Source: Ignavibacteriaceae bacterium (lineage in GTDB: Bacteria > Bacteroidota > Ignavibacteria > Ignavibacteriales > Ignavibacteriaceae). From it: a DNA stretch of 12,642 bases. The DNA is taken from NCBI GenBank assembly GCA_031292465.1, contig JARLHB010000379.1:1-12642 (forward strand), written 5' to 3'. This document shows, one piece after another, positions 1 to 6,958 of the stretch (position 1 is its first letter; each line of letters opens with the position of its first letter). The notes beneath the pieces are model-generated. The model was not told the DNA's origin and made no database searches. It worked only from the letters and a program-made list of their open reading frames with translations. Both the position numbers and the translations under genes were made by a program.

Positions 1-410
1 CCAAGTACTATAAGGAAAAAAGTCCATGTTGTATAATGAACTGCAAAAAGGCCGGAAAATAAATCCCTGACAAAAGAATAAACAACAGATATAAGGTTAA
101 ACCAGGTGCTGCTTGTTCCAATTGCATAGGCCGGAATACCGCAAAAGACAAGCGGGTTCCATAATGTGAAACCGTCTGTATGATTAGTAATGTACGGTTC
201 CATACTTTTGCTGGAAAGAATATCTCCCGACTCAAAAGTTTTACCGCCAAAATATAGCGGATTTAAAAATGCCAACAGAAGAATTACGATTACCAGAATT
301 ACTGCAAGCAAATGATATTTTTGAGGCAGTATTTCGTCAAGATTGAATTTAGAGAAAAAGTTGTTTTGTTCAGGTTTTCTCTGTTTAATATTTTTAATTG
401 TCTTTGCCAT
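1..410 (-). CDS. YfhO-family multi-pass membrane protein, 3' end cut off by window edge
   Basis: Reading the minus strand from the ATG at 408-410 gives 136 open codons running off the left edge. Residues 1-32 are basic and polar (MAKTIKNIKQRK...). A hydrophobic helix follows at about residues 33-52, then LNPLYFGGKTFESGDIL, a segment with TLWNPLVFCGIPAYA, and another hydrophobic stretch. The order membrane helix, FGGKTFxSGDI, WNPxxFCGxP is what I know from the N-terminus of YfhO-family proteins, large GT-C-like membrane proteins; Bacillus YfhO takes part in glycosylating a cell-wall polymer. Only the first part of a protein usually near 800 residues is visible, so the catalytic region cannot be judged. 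It lies last in a minus-strand series with a methyltransferase and two glycosyltransferases, which fits surface-glycan assembly. No Shine-Dalgarno is visible. An 80-codon open stretch at 8-250 on the same strand is an out-of-frame shadow of this gene. Confidence 0.8.
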   Translation of the reverse strand, partial: MAKTIKNIKQRKPEQNNFFSKFNLDEILPQKYHLLAVILVIVILLLAFLNPLYFGGKTFESGDILSSKSMEPYITNHTDGFTLWNPLVFCGIPAYAIGTSSTWFNLISVVYSFVRDLFSGLFAVHYTTWTFFLIVL

Positions 411-420
411 TTAAACACCG

Positions 421-432
421 TTTAACGTTAAA
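421..432. promoter_or_regulatory. 12-bp perfect palindrome just upstream of the YfhO-like gene
   Basis: TTTAACGTTAAA is its own reverse complement and ends 10 bases before the start codon of the YfhO-like gene. A protein-binding site is possible, but a 12-bp palindrome made mostly of A and T can occur by chance in such AT-rich DNA. Confidence 0.25.
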
Positions 433-446
433 GTGAAGGAGAATTA

Positions 447-475
447 GTTTGTTTATAACATAGAACTAAACAAAC
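447..475. repeat. 9-bp perfect inverted repeat between methyltransferase and YfhO-like genes
   Basis: GTTTGTTTA (447-455) and TAAACAAAC (467-475) are exact reverse complements separated by 11 bases. It sits in the 175-base gap between two genes read leftward. It could be a weak stem-loop or an operator. There is no G+C-rich stem followed by a T-run, so it is not a convincing intrinsic terminator. Confidence 0.35.
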
Positions 476-585
476 AATTAAATTATACTAAAAACTTAGA
501 TAGCATCAGTTTATCTATTTCTTATCTCAAATTCGGAATAATGAATTTTAGAACTGGCCATCTTATTGGAATTAAAAAAAATCAA

Positions 586-1395
586 TTATTTCTGGACAAT
601 ATAATTTACTCCGGCACCCAGCTTATTTGTACCGGAATAATCTATATACATAAATAAAAATGTAAATGGCAATGCAGCTATAAAATACACCGGTAAAACT
701 ATAAAAAATAATTTAGAGATGTTAAGCATCTGCATTGGATATTTAATGCCAAGCCGCCATGCTATGTCGCCCCAAAATCCGTAAGTGTACCTTGAACGGA
801 AGACAGAAAATCCGAGAGGTGTTAATTTTGATTTGAGATCATCAAATGAATATCCCTCACGGGCATGTTCTCCGATAAAGCTCTCTTCGCTGTCATCATG
901 TACATCACTGCCGCCGTAAATTGATGGCGTATTAATAATTAAAAAGCCGCCGGGTTTTAATGCCCTGTAAAAATTTTGAAAAACTTTAACATCTTCAACT
1001 ATATGTTCCATAACATCAACCGAAACTATAAGGTCAAACCTGTTTTCATGCTTTATTTCAGTAAGGTCCTCAACCGCAAAATCTATTTTCGTAATATTCT
1101 GTTTATGGAAAAAATCTTTACAATCATTAATCCATTGCTCTTTTACATCAATGGCATAAATAGAATTTGGCTGAAGTTTCCTTGACATAAAATAAGAATA
1201 CTGGCCATAGCCCGTACCGGCATCGTAAATAGAAATATCTTTTTCTCCCAGAATCCTTCGCAGGCTTCTCAATTCTCTTCTTACATACCATGAACGAAGG
1301 AACATTATATCAAGCAATTTGTAAAAAGCTATACGTAAGATCGGGTATTTTCTTATTATTCCGGCAAATATGTCTTTTATTGGATCGTAATACAT
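586..1395 (-). CDS. SAM-dependent class I methyltransferase with C-terminal membrane segment
   Basis: This 269-residue protein transfers a methyl group from S-adenosylmethionine to an unknown acceptor. The Rossmann-type core is clear: motif I YDAGTGYGQ (about residues 57-65), the acidic AIDV end of the second strand (81-84), FDLIVSVDVMEH (120-131), and LKPGGFLIINTP (146-157). The arrangement is that of Methyltransf_11/23-type enzymes. Residues about 228-250 are strongly hydrophobic (FFIVLPVYFIAALPFTFLFM), so the C-terminus probably anchors it to the inner membrane, as in some lipid-linked-glycan methyltransferases. The ATG at 1393-1395 is the only plausible start and has no Shine-Dalgarno, only an A/T-rich leader. 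It lies 104 bases downstream of the GT4 gene and upstream of the YfhO-like gene, all on one strand, so a sugar or lipid-linked glycan acceptor is inferred. A quinone-type or other small-molecule methylase is less likely given the membrane segment and context. Confidence 0.85.
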   Translation of the reverse strand: MYYDPIKDIFAGIIRKYPILRIAFYKLLDIMFLRSWYVRRELRSLRRILGEKDISIYDAGTGYGQYSYFMSRKLQPNSIYAIDVKEQWINDCKDFFHKQNITKIDFAVEDLTEIKHENRFDLIVSVDVMEHIVEDVKVFQNFYRALKPGGFLIINTPSIYGGSDVHDDSEESFIGEHAREGYSFDDLKSKLTPLGFSVFRSRYTYGFWGDIAWRLGIKYPMQMLNISKLFFIVLPVYFIAALPFTFLFMYIDYSGTNKLGAGVNYIVQK

Positions 1396-1499
1396 TTTTT
1401 ATTTATATATTATGAAAAAATATTTAATTATCTACTCACTATTATCAAATTGATCGACAAGAATCCAGATTGATTAAATCCATTATCAAAATGTTACAA

Positions 1500-2627
1500 T
1501 TATGCCGGTTGTTTTATCAATTCATTTATCCCTGAAACAAAACTTTCCCAGGAATATTTTTTTACTTCAACGGCAATGTTTTTTACAAATTCAACTTCCC
1601 GGCCTTCAAGATAGAATTTTTTTACCGCGTCCGCCAAGGCTTCAGGATTTTCTTTTTCAACAATAAAACCGGTTTTGCCGTTTTCAATTACTTCGCCCAG
1701 CCCGCCAACGTTTGCAGCTATCACAGGCTTATTAAAATTTGTTGCAATCTGTACTATTCCGCTTTGAGTTGCATCGCGGTAAGGTAATATTACACAATCG
1801 GCAGCCGAAAAATAATACTTTACTTCCGAAGTCGGAATAAAATCTGTAAACATTAATAGATTTTCTTTTATTCCCAAATCGTCAATAATCTTCAGGTATT
1901 TTCCTTCATTTGAATAAAATTCACCGGCAATCATCAGTTTCACATTTAAGTTATTTTTAAGCAAGGCCATTGCATTAAGCAGGATATCCAGACCCTTATA
2001 GTCTCTTATAAAGCCAAAAAAAAGAATTATTTTTTCAGCAGTAATATTTAGATGTTTTTTAGCTTCAACTTTATCTACAGACAGCCCAAAATTTGAGTAG
2101 ACCGGATGAGGAAGGAATTTATTTCTTGCGCCTGGTTTTAGCATTAGCAGATCATTCCTCACTTTTTCTGAAAGCAACACAAAATAATCCACCGCTTTGA
2201 AAAAATATTTTGTCAAAACAATATCACCGGGTTTCCGTTCATGCGGAATAACATTGTCACAAATTGTTAGAACTTTAGTAATATTATTTTTTTTAGCCAG
2301 GCGGGAAATAGTTCCGAAACACGGTGCAAAGAACGGCATCCAGTATTTAAATATCAATAAGTCTGGCTTTTCTTTTTTTATCTTCCAACCAACAGCTAAC
2401 CAATTTAACGGATTTATTGAGTCAACCAGTATTTCAGTAGGAATCTCTTCCACTGTATCTGAAGATTCAACCTGAGATTTGCCGGGAAATAATATTGAAG
2501 GGTACTGCCGTTTAAAAGTAATTACACTTACTTCATTAATTCTGGCCAGTTCTTTATAAAGCAACCCTATAAAATGAGCTATTCCTCCCCTTAGAGGGTA
2601 TGCAGTAGAAAGTATGATTATCTTCAT
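1500..2627 (-). CDS. GT4-family glycosyltransferase (GT-B fold)
   Basis: This 375-residue cytoplasmic glycosyltransferase probably adds a sugar to a growing surface glycan. The N-terminal half starts with a Rossmann strand and glycine loop typical of the acceptor domain (MKIIILSTAYPLRGGIAHF). The C-terminal donor-binding half has LFFGFIRDYKGLDILLNA (about 202-219), a LMIAGEF strand (231-237), SAADCVILPY (274-283), and NKPVIAANVGGLGEVI (299-314) followed by NGKTGFIV. Length and domain order match GT4 enzymes. The usual E-x7-E pair is not present: TQSGIVQIA stands where EGFGxxxLE is expected, a variant I believe occurs in a subset of GT4 proteins. Sugar and acceptor cannot be read from the sequence. 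It starts 89 bases after the GT2 gene stops and precedes the methyltransferase on the same strand, suggesting joint expression. Confidence 0.9.
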   Translation of the reverse strand: MKIIILSTAYPLRGGIAHFIGLLYKELARINEVSVITFKRQYPSILFPGKSQVESSDTVEEIPTEILVDSINPLNWLAVGWKIKKEKPDLLIFKYWMPFFAPCFGTISRLAKKNNITKVLTICDNVIPHERKPGDIVLTKYFFKAVDYFVLLSEKVRNDLLMLKPGARNKFLPHPVYSNFGLSVDKVEAKKHLNITAEKIILFFGFIRDYKGLDILLNAMALLKNNLNVKLMIAGEFYSNEGKYLKIIDDLGIKENLLMFTDFIPTSEVKYYFSAADCVILPYRDATQSGIVQIATNFNKPVIAANVGGLGEVIENGKTGFIVEKENPEALADAVKKFYLEGREVEFVKNIAVEVKKYSWESFVSGINELIKQPA

Positions 2628-2690
2628 TTATCCCGGCAGCTAAAAATCTGTTTTTGAATGACTAATATATACAAACAGGATCTGCAAAAG

Positions 2691-2707
2691 GCAGGTAATC
2701 ATCCTGC
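2691..2707 (-). terminator. Weak stem-loop just after the GT2 gene
   Basis: On the minus strand GCAGG and CCTGC pair around a 7-base loop, followed by CTTTTG, starting 10 bases after the GT2 stop codon. The stem is only 5 bp and the T-run is short, so it could at most attenuate transcription into the GT4 gene. A competing pairing exists between CAGGAT and a downstream ATCCTG. Low confidence. Confidence 0.25.
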
Positions 2708-2716
2708 ATTTATTCA

Positions 2717-3811
2717 TTAACCCTTATCCTTAATAATATATTCTTTTTCATCCACAGTACCGCGAACCACCATTTCACCGAGCAAGCCGATACTAAATAA
2801 CTGAATTCCTACTATAATAAGCAGCATACCAAGAAATAACATTGGCCGGTTGCTTAATGAATGCCCCATTATCCAGTCATAGGTTAAAATTGCGTTTACT
2901 ATAAGGCCAATCAGGAATGAGAATGCGCCTAAGAATCCAAAGAAATGCATTGGGCGTTTAATATATCGTGTTGAAAAGATAACGGTAATTAAGTCTATAA
3001 ATCCTTTAAAAAACCTTGATATGCCAAATTTTGTTTTACCATAACGCCTTGCATGATGTGTAACTACTATTTCTGCAACTGAAAATCCTTCCCAATCTGC
3101 AAGAACAGGCATATACCTGTGAAGTTCTCCATATACTTTTATATTATCCACTACTTCCCTGCGGTAAGCTTTTAAACCGCAGTTAAAATCGTGAATCTTT
3201 ATTCCGCTCATTACCCTGGTTACAAAATTGAAAAACTTAGATGATTGTTTTTTGATAAATGGGTCATATCTTTTTTTCTTCCAGCCGGAGACCATATCAA
3301 ACCCTTCATCCAGCTTTTTTAAAAGATTCGGCACTTCATTAGGATCATCCTGCAAATCGGCATCCATAGTAATAACAACATCGCCCGTAACATGCTTAAA
3401 CCCTACCTGCAGCGCCGCAGATTTACCGTAATTTTTTCTAAAACTTACATACCTGAATCTTTTATCCTGGCGGCATAATTCTTTTATTACTTTTAAAGAA
3501 CCATCAGTACTGCCGTCATCGACTAATATAACTTCGTAAGGTATTTCTAACGGTTTTAAGGCCTTTCTAATTTCATTGGCAAGCAGCGTTAGTGATTCTT
3601 CTTCATTAAGCAACGGTACTACAATGGATATTTTCTTAAAAGATATTTTTTCCTGTCTTTGATAATATGGCTTATTTACATATTTTCTTCTGCGGTTATA
3701 ATAATAACCTTTGCGGAATGGAGCTTTAGATTTGTTATCATTCTGTTCATTGTCTTGTCTTACAGGCGCATTGCCTGCCCCATTTGCTTCGTTTATTTTA
3801 TTTTCTTCCAC
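2717..3811 (-). CDS. GT2-family glycosyltransferase, polyprenyl-phosphate glycosyltransferase type (DPM1/GtrB/ArnC-like)
   Basis: This 364-residue enzyme most likely moves a sugar from a nucleotide donor to a polyprenyl phosphate at the cytoplasmic face of the inner membrane. The GT-A catalytic domain starts near residue 60: SIVVPLLNEEESL (62-74), VDDGSTDGS (97-105), MDADLQDDP (149-157, the DxD-type metal site), HRYMPVLADWEG (about 231-242) and RRYGKTKFG (255-263). Two C-terminal membrane helices follow (about 297-318 and 332-354), as in GtrB/ArnC-type proteins. The first 58 residues form a polar, then strongly basic tail (FRKGYYYNRRRKYVNKPYY) absent from the core family; it may hold the protein to the membrane or to RNA/acidic lipid, which is inference. 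It is the first intact gene of the minus-strand glycan cluster. The start is the first ATG, with no Shine-Dalgarno. An undecaprenyl-phosphate hexose or aminosugar transferase is the best reading; the sugar is unknown. Confidence 0.9.
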   Translation of the reverse strand: MEENKINEANGAGNAPVRQDNEQNDNKSKAPFRKGYYYNRRRKYVNKPYYQRQEKISFKKISIVVPLLNEEESLTLLANEIRKALKPLEIPYEVILVDDGSTDGSLKVIKELCRQDKRFRYVSFRKNYGKSAALQVGFKHVTGDVVITMDADLQDDPNEVPNLLKKLDEGFDMVSGWKKKRYDPFIKKQSSKFFNFVTRVMSGIKIHDFNCGLKAYRREVVDNIKVYGELHRYMPVLADWEGFSVAEIVVTHHARRYGKTKFGISRFFKGFIDLITVIFSTRYIKRPMHFFGFLGAFSFLIGLIVNAILTYDWIMGHSLSNRPMLFLGMLLIIVGIQLFSIGLLGEMVVRGTVDEKEYIIKDKG

Positions 3812-4636
3812 TGCGTTTCCATTTTTTTATAATATAAAATTAAAATTAAGCGAATAATAGGATAAAAACAATTTGGATAATTGTCTAAAAGTTCCATACA
3901 AATGCCGTAAAAGGTGTGAGTTTTATATCAATTAATAATGCGAGCCGGCTATTATAAATGTTTTTATTATATAAGTCCTAAAGCCGGAAGTAAAATTTTT
4001 CTATCTCTAAAAAAGTATAAAGCCAGGCTAATAAGGATGTATATTATAATTGAAGTCCCTGTTGGGAGAAATAAAGCAAAGTTTCTCTTTTTTATCACTA
4101 TGTCTCCCGGCAGTTATTCTCCTGGTGCAAATGGAAAGCCATGTATAGTAATAATTACCACAATAATTATTAAATTTTTCCCAGATTGTTGGAATTACGG
4201 AGGCATACTTTATAAAATCCCATGTCAGCTTAAAATAATATTTGAAATAACTTTTTTTTATATTAAAATTATAGTGACGCTAAAAATTAATATAATAGTT
4301 TATATATACAGTTATTATTATTGCAATATTCGGGCTTCTTTATATATTAAATTTTAACCAGGAAGTAAATTAATACATCTCCTTATTAAAAAGGGGTATA
4401 ATGGTTGTAACATATTTTTATATGCTGCATATTATTTTATTTGGTTAAAAGCTAAATTTAATAATTTGTTCTAATTATTATAATGTCCTAAATAAATTAA
4501 ATAGTATTTATTCAGGCCTTTATATTAGATAAATATTTGTAAATTACATTTTAATAATATTGTATTTTTAATTTAATTTTCATTGTCATAATTAAATTGG
4601 GAAACATATGATCTCAAGCTTTAGGCATAGTATAAA
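3812..4636. other. 825-base AT-rich divergent intergenic region with a gene remnant
   Basis: This gap separates the leftward glycan cluster from the rightward two-component genes and should hold both promoters. The only gene-like signal is the minus-strand DUF2905 remnant at 3967-4206. A 139-codon open stretch on the plus strand at 3938-4357 covers it but has low-complexity, Ile/Tyr/Lys-rich composition and is judged a shadow. From 4207 to 4636 the sequence is almost all A and T with stops in every frame, and I see no clear structure there. Confidence 0.6.
3967..4206 (-). pseudogene. Decayed DUF2905-type small membrane protein gene
   Basis: Reading the minus strand from ATG at 4204-4206 to TAA at 3967-3969 gives 80 codons in one unbroken frame with two internal TAA codons, at codon 4 (4195-4197) and codon 31 (4114-4116). 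Between them is SGKNLIIIVVIITIHGFPF, matching the first helix of DUF2905 proteins but apparently several residues short. After the second stop comes LPGDIVIKKRNF, then FLPTGTSIIIYILISLALYF and FRDRK, the conserved C-terminal half of DUF2905 (LPGDIxIxRxNFxFYFPxxTS, helix, basic end). The family is normally about 65-75 residues with two helices and no known function. Codon 31 would become Lys by one base change, giving the usual GKLPGD-like junction. It lies on the same strand as, and upstream of, the glycan cluster. Recognition rests on motif memory; a stop-codon sequencing error could explain one stop but hardly both plus the shortening. Confidence 0.7.
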
Positions 4637-5794
4637 ATGGATGCAAAAGACATATTTTTCAATTTAAATAATCCTATTTTATTTTCATTCTTAATGATCC
4701 TGGCATTGCTGGGTGTTATTTATATTTTTTATGTACACATTATAGTACCGCTGAACAAAACCCACATTATTGAAAAAAGCAATATTGAATTAAAGAATGC
4801 AAAGTTAATGGCATTGTTTGCAGAACTTGATCCCGAACCTATTTTCAGATTCAATATAGAAGGGAAATTTATACTTGCCAATAAGGCTGTAAAAGAATTA
4901 TACGGGAAAGAAAATATAGAGGGTGAGCTGGTTTATTATTTTTTCCCGCCGCTTAAAGAATACAGCTTAAATGAATTAATTGCTAATGGCCGTTCTGTTA
5001 AATTTTCTGTGGAAATAAAAGAAAATTATTATGATGTAATTGTTAAAGGTGTGCCCGAAATGCAGTTCGGACAAATATATTGCAACAATATAACCCGCAG
5101 GAAAATTGTCGAGGATGAATTAACTCAATATCAGGTAAGCTTACGGGAGCTGTCCAATCGTATACAGAAATTACAGGAAGAGGAAAAGCAAAAAATATCA
5201 AGGGAGCTGCACGACAGCTTTGGACAAAAATTAACTTCAATAAAATTAAATCTTGAACTCTTAAAAAGCAGTAAACTGGAAACAAGAGAAAAAAATGAAA
5301 TATTAAATGATATTTCATCATTGCTTGAAAATGCAATGCTTGAGGTTAGAGATATTTCTTACCGGCTGAAACCAAGAATTCTTGAAGATTTCGGATTAGT
5401 CCCTTCCTTAAAAGCATTATGCAATGAAATATCAAGTAAAAGCGGCATAAATGGTATTTTCCAGGCTCACAAACTTGATCAGAGGCTTGATCCCGAGCTT
5501 GAAACCGGGCTCTATAGAATTACGCAGGAAGCCTTGAACAATATGGTTAAACACTCGCAAGCTAAGGAATTTAGTGTTCAGCTTGTAAAACATCCGGATG
5601 TTTTGAGATTAATGATTGAAGATGATGGTGTTGGATTTGATCCGCAAAAAATAAAGGAAGATCCCGCCAAGAAAAATCATCTTGGGCTTGTAAATATGTC
5701 TGAAAGAGTTCTTTCTTTTAATGGTAAATTTATTTTGGATTCGCATATAGGAAACGGGACAGAAATAATTGTTGAAATTCCTATGGAGGTTTAG
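4637..5794 (+). CDS. Membrane-anchored PAS/HisKA_3 sensor histidine kinase (NarX/DegS/LiaS type)
   Basis: This 385-residue kinase autophosphorylates on histidine and should pass the phosphate to the regulator encoded next to it. Order of parts: one membrane helix (about 13-36), a short linker, a PAS-like domain (about 58-160, with AELDPEPIFRFN and GKFILANKAVKELYG), a coiled-coil run (QLxELSNRIQKLQEEEKQK type, about 163-186), the HisKA_3 dimerisation box with ISRELHDSFGQKL (phosphoacceptor His192), and a HATPase_c domain with the N-box RITQEALNNMVKHS (294-307), G1 DDGVGF (329-334), and G2 HLGLVNMSERV (348-358). Little lies outside the membrane, so the signal is probably sensed in the membrane or cytoplasm through PAS. 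Its stop codon TAG shares one base with the regulator's GTG start. No Shine-Dalgarno is visible before the ATG at 4637; an ATG at 4608 is out of frame and opens only 19 codons. Confidence 0.93.
   Translation: MDAKDIFFNLNNPILFSFLMILALLGVIYIFYVHIIVPLNKTHIIEKSNIELKNAKLMALFAELDPEPIFRFNIEGKFILANKAVKELYGKENIEGELVYYFFPPLKEYSLNELIANGRSVKFSVEIKENYYDVIVKGVPEMQFGQIYCNNITRRKIVEDELTQYQVSLRELSNRIQKLQEEEKQKISRELHDSFGQKLTSIKLNLELLKSSKLETREKNEILNDISSLLENAMLEVRDISYRLKPRILEDFGLVPSLKALCNEISSKSGINGIFQAHKLDQRLDPELETGLYRITQEALNNMVKHSQAKEFSVQLVKHPDVLRLMIEDDGVGFDPQKIKEDPAKKNHLGLVNMSERVLSFNGKFILDSHIGNGTEIIVEIPMEV
5785..5790 (+). promoter_or_regulatory. Shine-Dalgarno that sets the GTG start of the response regulator
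   Basis: GGAGGT inside the last codons of the kinase gene lies 3 bases before the GTG at 5794. It supports GTG as the real start and translational coupling of the pair. Confidence 0.8.
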
Positions 5795-6447
5795 TGAAAA
5801 GAATTAAAATCTTAATTGTTGACGATCATTTTTTAGTAAGAACCGGCATAATCAGCCTTTTAAGAGATGTTCCTGAAATTGAAATTATTGGCGAAGCAGA
5901 GAATGGCAAAATAGCAATTGAAAAATGCAAACAGGATATGCCTGATGTTGTATTGATGGATATTTCAATGCCCGATATGTCTGGCATTGAAGCTACAAAA
6001 ATTATAAAAACTGAAAATTCTGCAATAAACGTGCTCATTTTAACAATGCATGAAAGTGAAGAATATTTTTATAATACTCTTAAACAAGGCGCTTCCGGAA
6101 TATTAAATAAAAACGTAAGCAAAGATGAACTTGTTAAAGCTATTGTCACTGTATCTATTGGTAAAAGATACATTGGTAACAGCATATCGGAATTTATGAT
6201 AGATACGTTAATGCAAAAATTCGAAGAAGAGTTCATAAGCAAACAAAAAGAAGAAGTAATTCTTACAAAAAGAGAAAAAGATATTTTATACTTCATTGCA
6301 AACGGTTTTTCAAATCAGGATATTGCCGATAAACTTAACATAAGTATACGTCCTGTAGAGACACATAAATCCAACCTTATGCAGAAGCTGAGTCTAAAAT
6401 CAGCAGCAGCCTTATCATTATACGCTTTTGAAAAAGGATATAAATGA
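5794..6447 (+). CDS. NarL/LuxR-family response regulator
   Basis: This 217-residue DNA-binding regulator is the expected partner of the kinase encoded immediately upstream. The receiver domain has the acidic pocket VDDH (D10, D11), phosphoacceptor Asp56 in VVLMDISMPD, Thr84 in LILTMHE, and Lys106 in GILNKNVS. A linker of about 25 residues follows, then a LuxR-type helix-turn-helix (about 156-213: LTKREKDILYFIANGFSNQDIADKLNIS, VETHKSNLMQKL). All catalytic residues are present. One oddity is Pro in IRPVETH where the family usually has Thr (VRTVETH), at the start of the recognition helix. GTG is the start, supported by GGAGGT and the one-base overlap with the kinase stop. Targets are unknown; the repeated TACGTA-type motifs in the gap that follows are candidate binding sites by position only. 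Confidence 0.95.
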   Translation: MKRIKILIVDDHFLVRTGIISLLRDVPEIEIIGEAENGKIAIEKCKQDMPDVVLMDISMPDMSGIEATKIIKTENSAINVLILTMHESEEYFYNTLKQGASGILNKNVSKDELVKAIVTVSIGKRYIGNSISEFMIDTLMQKFEEEFISKQKEEVILTKREKDILYFIANGFSNQDIADKLNISIRPVETHKSNLMQKLSLKSAAALSLYAFEKGYK

Positions 6448-6707
6448 CCGCTTAAATTGATGTTAAAATTTCGAAATCTGATATTTTACTCATATAATAA
6501 CTTCTGCCGCTTTAATCAAACTTTAAGACTTTTCTGTTTTTATAATATATTTTTTAGCTGGATTTATCTAATCTACAAAGAATATTAATCATAATTCAAT
6601 TTTTGATTACCGGTTTAAATATTATGGAAATGTTAATTTTTACTAAATTTATATAAATTCTCTACTATTTGTGATAATAATGGGCATGAGCAACATATAT
6701 TGTCACC

Positions 6708-6823
6708 CGTAAGTACATATAATTAGCATAATTACAAGGTTATTATTCACGCAATCTCCAACCTACGTAAAACACGTAGAGATATGTACGTAAAAACACG
6801 TAAGTACAATTACGTGTTTTTAC
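6708..6823. promoter_or_regulatory. Cluster of TACGTA-type repeats, possible operator region
   Basis: CGTAAGTACA occurs at 6708-6717 and 6799-6808. TACGTAAAACACGTA at 6764-6778 is repeated as TACGTAAAAACACGTA at 6787-6802, and its inverted form TACGTGTTTTTAC is at 6811-6823. Two direct copies and one inverted copy within 60 bases are unlikely to be chance and suggest binding sites for a dimeric regulator. The adjacent NarL-type regulator is the obvious candidate, by position only. Confidence 0.5.
6790..6823. repeat. Perfect 14-bp inverted repeat with 6-base loop
   Basis: GTAAAAACACGTAA (6790-6803) and TTACGTGTTTTTAC (6810-6823) are exact reverse complements around GTACAA. As DNA it is a strong palindromic site; as RNA it is a 14-bp hairpin. 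No T-run follows, so it is not a standard terminator, although the right arm itself contains TTTTT. Confidence 0.75.
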
Positions 6824-6898
6824 TGATTCGTATTTGCTAAATTGTTGATATATTTTGGCTAAGATTTTTAGCAGTCAGGGCAGGGACTAGGGGAATTC

Positions 6899-6931
6899 GG
6901 GAATCATTGGAAATAAACTCCGGTGATTCCC
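6899..6931 (+). promoter_or_regulatory. 12-bp RNA hairpin in the leader of the lone-receiver gene
   Basis: GGGAATCATTGG (6899-6910) pairs with CCGGTGATTCCC (6920-6931) around a 9-base loop AAATAAACT. Ten pairs are Watson-Crick and two are G-U, which works as RNA in this orientation. It is followed by ATTTTAATTTAA. It may be a terminator for a short upstream transcript, an RNA-stabilising or processing site, or a leader control element. It ends 27 bases before the ATG at 6959. Confidence 0.55.
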
Positions 6932-6958
6932 ATTTTAATTTAATAGCGTGGAAAATTT

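Larger units (their letters stand above)
6448..6958. other. 511-base intergenic region rich in inverted and direct repeats
   Basis: No gene is visible between the response regulator and the first lone receiver. The first 250 bases are featureless and AT-rich. From about 6700 onward the sequence changes character: repeated CGTAAGTACA and TACGTAAAA(A)CACGTA motifs, a perfect 14-bp inverted repeat, and a long hairpin ending 27 bases before the next start codon. This looks like a control region for the lone-receiver gene or the block it leads. Confidence 0.6.

Noticed and set aside
8..250. 80-codon open stretch on the minus strand
   Set aside because: It is an out-of-frame shadow of the truncated YfhO-like gene, whose frame reads through to the ATG at 408-410 with family motifs.
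3938..4357. 139-codon open stretch on the plus strand
   Set aside because: Ile/Tyr/Lys-rich, with no motif, signal or ribosome site; the recognisable signal in this DNA is the DUF2905 remnant on the other strand.
4608..4667. 19-codon reading frame from an ATG just before the kinase start, considered as a leader peptide
   Set aside because: No ribosome site, no regulatory codon run, and no attenuator hairpin nearby.
6690..6830. Repeat cluster considered as a CRISPR array
   Set aside because: Repeats are short and unequal, with no regular spacers and no cas genes nearby.
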